Shown in pieces: positions 1 through 6,891 of a stretch of DNA of 15,887 nucleotides; the stretch's first letter is position 1; each line of letters starts with the position of its first letter. The position numbers were made by a program, and so were the translations under genes. The stretch comes from an uncultured Alphaproteobacteria bacterium (lineage in GTDB: Bacteria > Pseudomonadota > Alphaproteobacteria > Caulobacterales > Caulobacteraceae). Location of the stretch: contig CALETE010000009.1 of NCBI GenBank assembly GCA_937920085.1, positions 1 to 15,887 of the forward strand, in the 5' to 3' direction. Under the pieces are notes generated by a model. It was not told where the DNA came from. It did not search any database and saw nothing but the letters and a program-made list of their open reading frames with translations.

Positions 1-1323
1 TTCTCTCGGCGTCAGGGCGGAGAGGGCCTCAATCTGCTTCAGGATGCCTTGGAGCGGTTCGCGCAGGGCGACGACCTGTTTCCACTGGTATCGGCCACGT
101 CGGTCGCTCTCCGGCGGCTCGGCGAGGTTCAGGACGAAGTCCAGAGTGCGGGCCAGGTCCTGCGGGGGCTTCAGCTGGCTCAGGGCGTCGAGCAGGGCGT
201 TCAGCGCATGGAAGGTGACACGTCCGCCGGTCAGCTTAGCGGCCAGGGGCGGGTGAAGTAGCGTGCGGCGCAGCGTTGCGAACGTCGGGGTGTCGAGGAC
301 GTCGAGCAGGGCGCGGACGCGATGGTCGACGACGTGTCCTGAGTGGAGTTCGCCCAAAGGATTGACCGCTTCGGCGCCGAGGCTGCGGAGTTTGTCGGCG
401 ATCAATTCTGGGTAGGTCTCGCGCTCACAGGGGGCGACAGCGAAGGTGCCGTGCTCCGGCTTCGTATGGCCCAGCAGTTCGGACATCCGTTCCGTGGCAT
501 GGGTCGGGTCTGTCGTCAGGTGGACCGAGTCCGCAAAGTTCGGCCAAGGAATCTGGCGATTCGCCCAGCGCTCGGGAATGGGGCGGCCCCAGGCATCGAA
601 CACATCAGCGTCGGCTGCATCTGCGCCCACGATGATGTGGATGTTCAGGCGGTCTTTGCGGCGTTCCAGAGCCTCGAGCAGGAGTGGCTGCGGTTCCAGT
701 AGGCCGACCAGCCAGACATCCGTGACCCCTTCCGGCATCCCGTCGCCCTTGGCCAATTCCGTGCGGACTTGGTTGTGATCACGCTGGCCCAGACGGTTGA
801 GCACGTTTAGGTAAGCCAGCTCGAGACGATGGAGGTTGTTCCAGCGTTCCGGATTCGTCTCCACCACCGCGGCCACCGCCGCAAAGTCGTGGCCATCCCG
901 GGAAGCGCCCAATTGATCGCGCAATTGCATCAGCTGCTCCGCGAACTTCTTCGCCTCTTCGAACGTGAAGTCCGGCGTCGACTCCGCCGGGAACAGCGCC
1001 GGGAAATCCGTCCGCGAGAAATGCGGACTCGTCAAAACCTCCACCCACGCCAGCAGGCACGTCTCCTTGGATGCCACGTTCACGTGGCTATCACCCCAAT
1101 TCAGGAATTTGTCTGGAGTCTGGAATTCGGGAAGCAGGACGCCATTCGGCGCCTGCTTAGCCAACTCCTCCTGGATAAGCCTCGAGGAGAAGGTCGACGG
1201 CACGATGACCCGATGGCTCCCTAGATCGATGGGCGCCCCGGTCCGGCCTCCGAGCAGGGAGGTGGCGACTGCTTGGGCAAGAGGCTTCGAAAAGCCGACG
1301 AACTGTGGAGCCAAGGGCGACAT
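1..1323 (-). CDS. AddB-like inactivated helicase/PD-(D/E)XK nuclease, N-terminal part (runs off left edge)
   Basis: Reading the minus strand from an ATG at 1323 gives 441 codons without a stop, open to the left edge, so only the N-terminal part is present. Seen: residues 38-56 (HRVIVPSTFSSRLIQEELA) match the 'VxVPT...aRrLreel' opening of AddB/RecB-like inactivated helicases. Residues about 204-220 (WLVGLLEPQPLLLEALE) match the later helicase-fold strand and helix. Residues about 228-252 contain an FDAWGRP segment that I recall from bacterial 'PD-(D/E)XK nuclease family' AddB homologues. The nuclease domain that defines the family lies C-terminal and would be outside the window. AddB partners AddA in processing double-strand breaks for recombination. 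The start is the first ATG before these motifs; no clear Shine-Dalgarno precedes it. It is divergent from the methyltransferase at 1460 and visibly richer in GC than the next 2 kb, which fits a host flank beside an acquired island. Family call fairly sure; exact subfamily and whether it is functional are not. Confidence 0.72.
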   Translation of the reverse strand, partial: MSPLAPQFVGFSKPLAQAVATSLLGGRTGAPIDLGSHRVIVPSTFSSRLIQEELAKQAPNGVLLPEFQTPDKFLNWGDSHVNVASKETCLLAWVEVLTSPHFSRTDFPALFPAESTPDFTFEEAKKFAEQLMQLRDQLGASRDGHDFAAVAAVVETNPERWNNLHRLELAYLNVLNRLGQRDHNQVRTELAKGDGMPEGVTDVWLVGLLEPQPLLLEALERRKDRLNIHIIVGADAADADVFDAWGRPIPERWANRQIPWPNFADSVHLTTDPTHATERMSELLGHTKPEHGTFAVAPCERETYPELIADKLRSLGAEAVNPLGELHSGHVVDHRVRALLDVLDTPTFATLRRTLLHPPLAAKLTGGRVTFHALNALLDALSQLKPPQDLARTLDFVLNLAEPPESDRRGRYQWKQVVALREPLQGILKQIEALSALTPRE

Positions 1324-1401
1324 CAAGGGTGAGTCTCTTATGCCCAATCTGGGTTGACGTGCAACCCCCTGCTCGATGAAAGCCTTATGGCGTCCGAACT
1401 C

Positions 1402-1430
1402 TTGGATTAATACGCGATTTTTCTTTAAAT
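1402..1430 (+). promoter_or_regulatory. Candidate sigma-70 promoter for the type II methyltransferase
   Basis: TTGGAT (1402-1407) and TTAAAT (1425-1430) are separated by 17 bases, with an AT-rich spacer, and end 29 bases before the ATG at 1460. Each hexamer matches the consensus only partly (3/6 and 4/6), so this is a suggestion. It lies downstream of the alternative ORF start at 1376, which supports initiation at 1460. The remainder of 1324-1401, between the divergent genes, shows nothing else I can name. Confidence 0.33.
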
Positions 1431-1459
1431 GGGCGCTAGCCAATGTAGAAAGCAGGCGC

Positions 1460-2437
1460 ATGTATACCGTTGCATCACTTTTCTGCGGCTGTGGTGGGCT
1501 TGACCTTGGTCTTCAAGGCGGCTTTGAGCTCCCATATTTGGATAAGCCCATCGCCAAGGGTGGATATAAGATCGTTTGGGCTAACGATTTTGACCTTAAT
1601 GCCACACTGACATACCGGAAATACTTCGGGGACCATGTGGTCCATGGAGATATCGTCCAAATCATGGATGACGTTAAGACGGCAGTGCAGGCTAAGAAGG
1701 CTCTGCCTCATGGTTTCCCGAAGCCTGGTTCCGTCGACGTCGTTACCGGTGGCTTCCCTTGTCAGCCTTTCAGTCTTGCGGGTAAGCGAAAGGGTTTGGG
1801 TGATCGCCGCGGAAAACTCTATCTCGCTATGTGCGATGCCATCAAGGTTCTTAAGCCGAAGGCTTTTATCGGTGAAAATGTCAGAGGTCTCATGTCAATG
1901 GACGGCGGCGAAACCCTTGAGATGATTGTTTCCGACCTTAGCGCCATTGGATACAGGGTTTCTTTCCAGCTATACAAGGCGATGGAGTGGGGCGTCCCCC
2001 AGACTCGTGAGCGCGTTATTATCGTTGGCGTGCGCAACGACCTCCCGGCGTTCGCCCATCCGCAGCCCGATCCTAAGCGTCCAGTTATCTCGCTTAAAGA
2101 TGCGATCAAGGACTTGGAGAAAAAGGATGAGGGCTCATTTTCAGCTCACAAGTGGTCTAAGGCCAAGAAGAACGTAGGGCAGGGGAATAGCGTGTGTAAG
2201 CCCGATAAGCCCGGCCCTACAATGAGAGCAGAGCATCACGGAAACATTGAGTTCCATTATTCACTCGGGCGGCGACTCTCCGCCCGAGAGGCTGCACGAA
2301 TTCAGTCCTTCCCGGATGACATGGAGTACATCCCGAGTATTTCTGCCGCATACAAGCAGATTGGGAATGCCGTTCCTCCTTTACTCGGTTGGCATGTCGG
2401 CCAGGCGCTCAAGAAGCATCTGGATAAGCATTCGTAA
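1460..2437 (+). CDS. Type II DNA (cytosine-5-)-methyltransferase
   Basis: This 325-residue enzyme should transfer a methyl group from S-adenosylmethionine to cytosine C5 in a specific DNA site. All the main C5-methylase motifs are present in order: motif I SLFCGCGGLDLGL (6-18), motif IV GGFPCQPFSLAG (97-108) with catalytic Cys101, motif VI GENV (138-141), motif VIII QTRERVIIVGVR (181-192), motif IX RLSAREAARIQSFPDD (272-287) and motif X QIGNAVPPLLG (300-310). The target-recognition region, about 195-270, is short and its site cannot be read. Translation is placed at ATG 1460, because the family normally begins a few residues before motif I and the 28 extra residues from 1376 have no family counterpart. 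A weak AAGCAGG lies just upstream. The stop is 3 bases before the endonuclease gene, so the two form a modification-then-restriction pair. Base composition is more AT-rich than the AddB-like flank, which suggests acquisition. Confidence 0.93.
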   Translation: MYTVASLFCGCGGLDLGLQGGFELPYLDKPIAKGGYKIVWANDFDLNATLTYRKYFGDHVVHGDIVQIMDDVKTAVQAKKALPHGFPKPGSVDVVTGGFPCQPFSLAGKRKGLGDRRGKLYLAMCDAIKVLKPKAFIGENVRGLMSMDGGETLEMIVSDLSAIGYRVSFQLYKAMEWGVPQTRERVIIVGVRNDLPAFAHPQPDPKRPVISLKDAIKDLEKKDEGSFSAHKWSKAKKNVGQGNSVCKPDKPGPTMRAEHHGNIEFHYSLGRRLSAREAARIQSFPDDMEYIPSISAAYKQIGNAVPPLLGWHVGQALKKHLDKHS

Positions 2438-2440
2438 TAC

Positions 2441-3502
2441 GTGCAGACCCTCGATTCAAAGAGCGTAGAGGCGATTCTTGCTGACGCTGTTGCGGCTTTG
2501 AATTCCGGATCATGGCGTCCGCCTGGAGGCGTCGCTACGGCTTCTGAATTTGAAAAGGAGGCTCAACGCCAACTGCAGCATTTTGCGACGGCCCATGGGG
2601 TTGAATGTAAGATTATCCTACACTCAGGTCGTAAGTTTCCTGACATAGTTTTTGAAAACACTAAATTTGGCGTCGAAATTAAGACGGCACAGAAGGGATG
2701 GGCCTGCTTGGGTAATAGCGTGGCTGCGTCCACCCTGGTGGATGGGGTCAGTGAAGTTTACCTACTCTTTGGAAGCGGTGAGGCTAACTTTGAGGCGCGG
2801 TACTCACGTTACGAAGACAGCATAAAGTCGGTAGAAGTAACTCATTCGCCTCGTTATGTTCTAGATATGGACACTCCACGCCGGGCGTCTTACTTGTATC
2901 GTATAGGCAAGACGCTTCCCGACATGCTAGCAATGAATGACCCGATTTCTTGTGTGGTCAACGAAGCACGTCGAAACTTGAAGAAGGGAGAGCGCTTGTG
3001 GTGGGTGTCGGAAGAGGTGTCTGCGCCTCTACGGATCAGGCTCTGGAAGGCGGTCAAATCTCCAGAAAAAAAGACTTTGATTGCATCTGCCTTTGCTTTG
3101 TTTCCATCACAGGTTCTCAAGGCGCCTAGGGCTGATTATTCCGGCTTCGCACTATGGTTAACTCAGCGACATTCTATACTACATTCTAATGTGCGCGATG
3201 ATTTCTCGTCCGGGGGCAGGCTGACTTCTGTAGATTTTGGAGACGGCGTAATTAACGACGCACCTCAGGTTTTTCTTACTTTCAGAAGTCATCTTCCTGA
3301 GGCTGTTAGGGTGATTAAGGAGGATCTTTCGGCCGCAGATTGGTCGCATAATTATCAATGCGGAATTGAAGAATCAGATACGTTTGAAAAAAGATTAAAG
3401 ATGTGGAGGGCTATTGTTGAGCCCTTCTTGGTGTCACATTCGGGCGGCGATAATTATGCGATAGCTTGTATCAGGGCTTTTTTGGACAGGAATATTTGCT
3501 AA
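2441..3502 (+). CDS. Putative type II restriction endonuclease, PD-(D/E)XK fold
   Basis: A 353-residue protein starting at GTG 2441, 3 bases after the methyltransferase stop, so translation is probably coupled; there is no Shine-Dalgarno and no nearby in-frame ATG. Seen: residues 63-82 contain FPDIVFENTKFGVEIKT, a clear PD-X10-EXK nuclease core (Asp68, Glu79, Lys81), with an acidic helix upstream (FEKEAQ, Glu38 and Glu40) as in many PD-(D/E)XK restriction enzymes. A following segment with GNSVAAST (91-98), VYLLFGSG (106-113) and VTHSPRYVLDMD (around 133-144) resembles, from memory, unnamed type II enzymes coded beside C5 methylases. It should cut the site protected by its neighbour. The C-terminal half has no motif I recognise. 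It is not Vsr-like in length or motifs. The gene is AT-rich (about 38% GC around 2641-2700 by count). Nuclease fold fairly sure; subtype and site unknown. Confidence 0.78.
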   Translation: MQTLDSKSVEAILADAVAALNSGSWRPPGGVATASEFEKEAQRQLQHFATAHGVECKIILHSGRKFPDIVFENTKFGVEIKTAQKGWACLGNSVAASTLVDGVSEVYLLFGSGEANFEARYSRYEDSIKSVEVTHSPRYVLDMDTPRRASYLYRIGKTLPDMLAMNDPISCVVNEARRNLKKGERLWWVSEEVSAPLRIRLWKAVKSPEKKTLIASAFALFPSQVLKAPRADYSGFALWLTQRHSILHSNVRDDFSSGGRLTSVDFGDGVINDAPQVFLTFRSHLPEAVRVIKEDLSAADWSHNYQCGIEESDTFEKRLKMWRAIVEPFLVSHSGGDNYAIACIRAFLDRNIC

Positions 3503-3510
3503 CTTAAGCT

Positions 3511-3534
3511 AGAATTATTTAATCGAGTAATTCT
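3511..3534. repeat. AT-rich inverted repeat after the endonuclease gene
   Basis: Perfect 7-base arms AGAATTA (3511-3517) and TAATTCT (3528-3534) flank a 10-base loop, starting 9 bases after the endonuclease stop. It could be an operator or part of a transcription end; the stem is weak and no T-run follows. Confidence 0.4.
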
Positions 3535-3543
3535 TGGGGGTAG

Positions 3544-3563
3544 CTGAGGAGCCTGTTCCTCGG
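3544..3563 (+). terminator. Possible weak intrinsic terminator of the type II pair
   Basis: A stem with arms GAGGA and TCCTC, extendable by a T-G wobble and a C-G pair, closes a 6-base loop (GCCTGT), about 40 bases after the endonuclease stop. It is followed by TTTATGCCATTTATCT, which is only moderately T-rich, so the case is modest. Confidence 0.35.
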
Positions 3564-3604
3564 TTTATGCCATTTATCTGGTTTGCTGTATTTTCTTGCG
3601 TTTG

Positions 3605-3856
3605 CTAAGTGGGATCTCGCTTTAAGTTTATTCGCCACTGCTTTGGTTTGGACTGCAGGTGCGCCCCGCCCAGGCGGACGTCGGGAATCGCAATCAAGTC
3701 AGGATGTTCCTCGTCCGTGGATCCTGGTAGGCCGGGTGGGGCATCGAAGGCTGCTGCTGGATTCGATACGACTACCTCACCAGCCCTGACCTCACTACCG
3801 ACTTCCGGGTCATCCAGGTCGACGTCGCTAACTAAGTTGGACCAGATTTTGCTCAT
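3605..3856 (-). CDS. Possible small hypothetical protein, 83 residues (doubtful)
   Basis: An ATG at 3856 on the minus strand opens 83 codons, preceded by a weak AAGAG 5 bases away. The product is acidic at its N-terminal half (DVDLDDPEVGSEV) and basic at its end (SKPKQWRINLKRDP), with no motif, membrane segment or helix-turn-helix I recognise. The block is clearly richer in GC than the genes on either side. It could be a real small gene, a remnant of an older chromosomal gene interrupted by the R-M genes, or chance. An overlapping plus-strand frame of similar length (3609-3866) has a Ser/Arg-rich composition typical of a shadow, so the minus reading is the better of the two. Confidence 0.27.
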   Translation of the reverse strand: MSKIWSNLVSDVDLDDPEVGSEVRAGEVVVSNPAAAFDAPPGLPGSTDEEHPDLIAIPDVRLGGAHLQSKPKQWRINLKRDPT

Positions 3857-3947
3857 CGGCTCTTAAGCGCACACTTTTGTTAACAACTTTTGCCTGGCGT
3901 GTCCCGGCGGTTGTTGTTTCCTGGCCCTCGATCGTTACTCTAATCCT

Positions 3948-5363
3948 ATGCCTTCCTTGCCCATTCCTGTGGTAGACCTCTTTGCTGGCCCAGGCGGGTT
4001 GGGGGAGGGGTTTTCGCGTGTTGAGGATGGCAAGGGACGGAAGGTCTTTAAGACTATCGTTTCAATCGAAAAAGATCCGCATGCTATCAATACTCTCAGG
4101 CTAAGAGCTTTTTATAGATCGTGCTTAGGAAGTGGACACAAGCTTCCAGATGCATACTTGAATGTTCTCTCCGCTGAGAGCAAAAAGGAAAAGGCTAAAG
4201 CTTTTAAGGAACTCAAAAAAATTAAAGAGTGGAAGGAGGTTAGCAAAGAGGCGCTAAAAATTACGCTAGGTAGCCGTAACCGAGCAAAGATATGTAAAGA
4301 AATAGGACAGAGGCTTGCAGGTGAACGTACGTGGGTGCTTATCGGCGGGCCGCCATGTCAGGCTTACTCTTTGGTTGGTCGTTCTCGTATGCAAAATCAC
4401 GACGGCCTTAAGCATGATCATCGTCATTTTCTTTATAAAGAGTACCTCGCTATTATCGAAAAGTTTGAGCCCGCAATCTTCGTGATGGAGAACGTCAAGG
4501 GACTCAATACGGCAAAGGTTGCAGGTAAACCTATTTTACCTGCTATAATCAATGACCTAAAGGGGGCCGGTAGTATAGGTTATGAGCTTCATTCATTGGC
4601 ATCAGGAGCCCCTCACTTAGCCGATGATTATCTGATTAAAGCTGAAAAGCATGGAGTTCCCCAAACTAGGCATCGAGTGATCATAGTTGGCGTTCGAAAA
4701 GATCTTCAAATCACTCCCGAACTCTTGATTAAGAGGAGTATCGTTACTGTCTGTGATGCTATCGGTGACTTGCCGCCTTTAAAGGGTTTAGCTACCACGA
4801 AGAAGCGAAAGGAATATAGCATTAGTGACAAGGGGGCGCAGATGTCGAAGGCAGTTGGCCTACGTGAATGTTTACCCAAGAGTCTGCGTGACTTTATTTC
4901 TCCTCTATCCGCCGAGTTGCACGACGTGCTTCTTAATCATCAAGCACGATCCCACATGCAGGAGGACTTAGATCGCTACGAGTACTGGGCGGGGGAAGCG
5001 AGGAGAACCGGTAAGAGCCCGACACTGCATGACAATATTCCCCAGGCTCTTCTGCCAAACCATGAAAATGTCCACGCCGAGCGACCAATGGTCTTCGCCG
5101 ACCGTTTCAAGGTGCAGCTGGCCGAAAAGCCGAGCGGCACGGTGACTTCGCATATTTCTAAGGACGGCCACTACTATATTCATTACGACCCGGCCCAGGC
5201 CCGCAGCTTCTCGGTCCGTGAGGCTGCCCGGATCCAGACCTTCCCTGACGACTATTTCTTCATGGGCAACCGGACCCAGCAGTATCATCAGGTAGGCAAC
5301 GCCGTCCCCCCCTATCTGGCTTATCAGATCGGTCAGCGGGTCTGGTCGGCGCTCCAGGGATAA
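3948..5363 (+). CDS. Z1-system DNA (cytosine-5-)-methyltransferase
   Basis: A 471-residue C5-cytosine methylase and first gene of the five-gene operon. Seen: motif I VVDLFAGPGGLGEGF (8-22), motif II-like VSIEKDPHA (38-46), motif IV IGGPPCQAYSLVGRSR (132-147) with catalytic Cys137, motif VI MENVKG (180-185), motif VIII PQTRHRVIIVGVR (238-250), motif IX SVREAARIQTFPDD (422-435) and motif X QVGNAVPPYLAYQIG (448-462). Compared with the 325-residue enzyme upstream it has a Lys/Glu-rich insertion at about 60-125 between motifs II and IV, and a long recognition region (about 255-415). The LRAF motif after motif II and this insertion recall methylases coded beside Z1/GHKL genes. It probably marks self DNA for the operon. 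The gene is compositionally mixed: 4201-4260 is 35% GC by count and 5161-5220 is 62%. Only 25 bases separate it from the ATPase gene, with no terminator between. Confidence 0.93.
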   Translation: MPSLPIPVVDLFAGPGGLGEGFSRVEDGKGRKVFKTIVSIEKDPHAINTLRLRAFYRSCLGSGHKLPDAYLNVLSAESKKEKAKAFKELKKIKEWKEVSKEALKITLGSRNRAKICKEIGQRLAGERTWVLIGGPPCQAYSLVGRSRMQNHDGLKHDHRHFLYKEYLAIIEKFEPAIFVMENVKGLNTAKVAGKPILPAIINDLKGAGSIGYELHSLASGAPHLADDYLIKAEKHGVPQTRHRVIIVGVRKDLQITPELLIKRSIVTVCDAIGDLPPLKGLATTKKRKEYSISDKGAQMSKAVGLRECLPKSLRDFISPLSAELHDVLLNHQARSHMQEDLDRYEYWAGEARRTGKSPTLHDNIPQALLPNHENVHAERPMVFADRFKVQLAEKPSGTVTSHISKDGHYYIHYDPAQARSFSVREAARIQTFPDDYFFMGNRTQQYHQVGNAVPPYLAYQIGQRVWSALQG

Positions 5364-5388
5364 TTTTATAAGAAAAATACGGTTTTAG

Positions 5389-6891
5389 GTGGCGAAAGGG
5401 GGTGGGCCTCGGCATAACGCCCAGATGCCCGAACAGGAGCTGCCCCCCTCGGCCTCTGCAGGTATCCTCAGCCTGCGCGCCTTTGACTACGACCTGCCAT
5501 CCGCCCTGGCGGACTTGGTCGATAATAGCATCAGCGCCGGAGCCAAGAAGGTGGAGATCACGACGCAATGGGCAGGGGTGGATAGCTGGATCGCCGTCGT
5601 GGACGACGGCCTGGGCATGACCGACAAGGTCCTCCTGGAGGCGATGCGTCTCGGCAGCACTAGCCCTTCCCAAGTCCGGCAACCTCATGATTTGGGGCGC
5701 TTCGGCCTCGGACTCAAGACCGCCTCGATCTGGGCTTGCCGGCGTCTGACTGTGCTTTCCAAGGTCGTCGGTGGAAAGGTTTCGGTCCGCACTTGGGACG
5801 TGGACCGGGTCGTCGCTGAAAACCGCTGGTTGGTCGGTGATTCGGCCGAAGGCGATGTCGCCTTGTCTTTCGCCAAATCCTTGGGCGGCAAGGAATCCGG
5901 AACGGTCGTCCTTTGGCAGAAGATGGACACTTTGTATTCTGGCGGTAGAAAAGGGGAGCTGCGGACCAGGGAAAGCTACAATCGTGATCTCGCATCCGCC
6001 TTCCGGATGCTGGGCGTTACTTTCCACCGCTTCATCGAGAAGGACAAGGACCCAGTGGTCATTATGGCGGGCGTGAATAAGGTCGTCCCGTGGAATCCGT
6101 CGGTATCCGATCCAGCGCCTCAGTCTTATCACAAGTCCCTTCTGGCATTCAGCGGAGAGACCGTGAAGGTTAGCACGTACGTGATGCCTTACTCGAAGAA
6201 CTTTGCCAGTTCGACCGCGCTCGAGCGTGCCGAAGGGCTGCTGGGCTGGAATGCTCATCAAGGTTTCTATGTCTATCGCAATGATCGTCTCATCGTTTGC
6301 GGCGGATGGTTGGGCATGTTCGCCTCCCAGGATCATTACAAGCTGGCGCGAGTGGTGGTCGAGATTCCCAACACCTTGGATATCGAGGTCGGGATCAGCG
6401 TGACCAAGACCAGCGTCCGTCTTCCGGAGGGTCTTAGGGCCGATCTCGAGGGCGAAGCCAAGGCGGCCCGTGCCGCATCGTTGGAGGTATACCGAAACCG
6501 CGGACGAAAGGTGACGACTTCGACCACGAACACCAAGTTCGCAATGCCTTGGCAGCTCTTCGAGAAAGACGGCCGCTTTTACTACCTTCTCAACAAGAAG
6601 CACCCCCTCTATGAGCGCGCCCGCGACTCTGCCGGAGACGCCAACGCCTTTTCTTCGATGGTCTCCTTAATCGAGCAAGCCTTGCCTTACGCCGACATCG
6701 CCATCCGTAACGGGGAGCGACCCGAATCTTTCCCGCGCCCTTATGAAGACGCCGGCTCCGCCGAGCGGAAGAAAGTGCTAAAGGAAGTCTATGCTGCTTA
6801 CTTGTCGGCCTTCGGCTCGCGTGAGAAGGCCCTTGAGATGATTTCCAAGACCCCGCCGTTTTCCTCCTTCGAAGAAATTTCCGAACTCTGA
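5389..6891 (+). CDS. GHKL (MutL/MORC-like) ATPase of the Z1 restriction system
   Basis: A 500-residue protein (from GTG 5389) of the gyrase/Hsp90/MutL ATPase superfamily. Seen: the N-box ALADLVDNSISAGA (39-52) with Asn46 for magnesium, DDGLGM (72-77) contacting adenine, and the lid/glycine box DLGRFGLGLKTAS (101-113). A transducer-like domain follows, with QGFYVYRNDRLIVCGGW (291-307) and Lys340 in VTKTSVRLP, the likely gamma-phosphate lysine. The general-base position in the N-box is Asp42 where MutL and Hsp90 have Glu; from memory this bacterial family often has 'ADLIDNSI'. Such proteins dimerise on ATP and can act as DNA clamps. No MutL C-terminal endonuclease domain is visible. The start is uncertain: ATG 5425 (MPEQELPP) is an equal candidate and neither has a Shine-Dalgarno. 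Its stop overlaps the next ATG by one base (TGATG), so it is translationally coupled to the Z1 gene. Confidence 0.9.
   Translation: MAKGGGPRHNAQMPEQELPPSASAGILSLRAFDYDLPSALADLVDNSISAGAKKVEITTQWAGVDSWIAVVDDGLGMTDKVLLEAMRLGSTSPSQVRQPHDLGRFGLGLKTASIWACRRLTVLSKVVGGKVSVRTWDVDRVVAENRWLVGDSAEGDVALSFAKSLGGKESGTVVLWQKMDTLYSGGRKGELRTRESYNRDLASAFRMLGVTFHRFIEKDKDPVVIMAGVNKVVPWNPSVSDPAPQSYHKSLLAFSGETVKVSTYVMPYSKNFASSTALERAEGLLGWNAHQGFYVYRNDRLIVCGGWLGMFASQDHYKLARVVVEIPNTLDIEVGISVTKTSVRLPEGLRADLEGEAKAARAASLEVYRNRGRKVTTSTTNTKFAMPWQLFEKDGRFYYLLNKKHPLYERARDSAGDANAFSSMVSLIEQALPYADIAIRNGERPESFPRPYEDAGSAERKKVLKEVYAAYLSAFGSREKALEMISKTPPFSSFEEISEL

Larger units (their letters stand above)
3503..3947. other. Spacer between the type II pair and the five-gene operon
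   Basis: About 445 bases with no convincing plus-strand gene. From left to right it holds an AT-rich inverted repeat (3511-3534), a terminator-like hairpin (3544-3563), a GC-rich block with a doubtful minus-strand ORF (3605-3856), a perfect 10-base palindrome TTGTTAACAA (3877-3886), and the leader of the second methyltransferase gene. TTGTTT (3914-3919) and TACTCT (3936-3941), 16 bases apart, are too poor to call a promoter. No Shine-Dalgarno precedes the ATG at 3948. Confidence 0.6.

Noticed and set aside
44..1357. Several plus-strand ORFs of 66-131 codons and a 93-codon minus-strand ORF (779-1060)
   Set aside because: They overlap the continuous 441-codon minus-strand AddB-like frame, which has recognisable family blocks; the others are low-complexity shadows of a GC-rich gene.
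1376..1459. Earlier ATG extending the first methylase by 28 residues
   Set aside because: The extra residues lie before the normal family N-terminus, and the best promoter candidate is inside this stretch. ATG 1460 sits 5 residues before motif I.
2441..3502. Endonuclease as a Vsr mismatch-repair nuclease
   Set aside because: Vsr is about 130-150 residues with different motifs; this protein is 353 residues with a PD-X10-EXK core.
3666..3677. CCGCC-CA-GGCGG dyad in the spacer
   Set aside because: Five-base GC arms are expected by chance in this GC-rich block, and there is no T-run to make it a terminator.
5260..6603. 447-codon minus-strand ORF
   Set aside because: Antisense to the GHKL ATPase, which has all its motifs. 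The minus reading shows no domain, and long antisense frames are expected in GC-rich genes.
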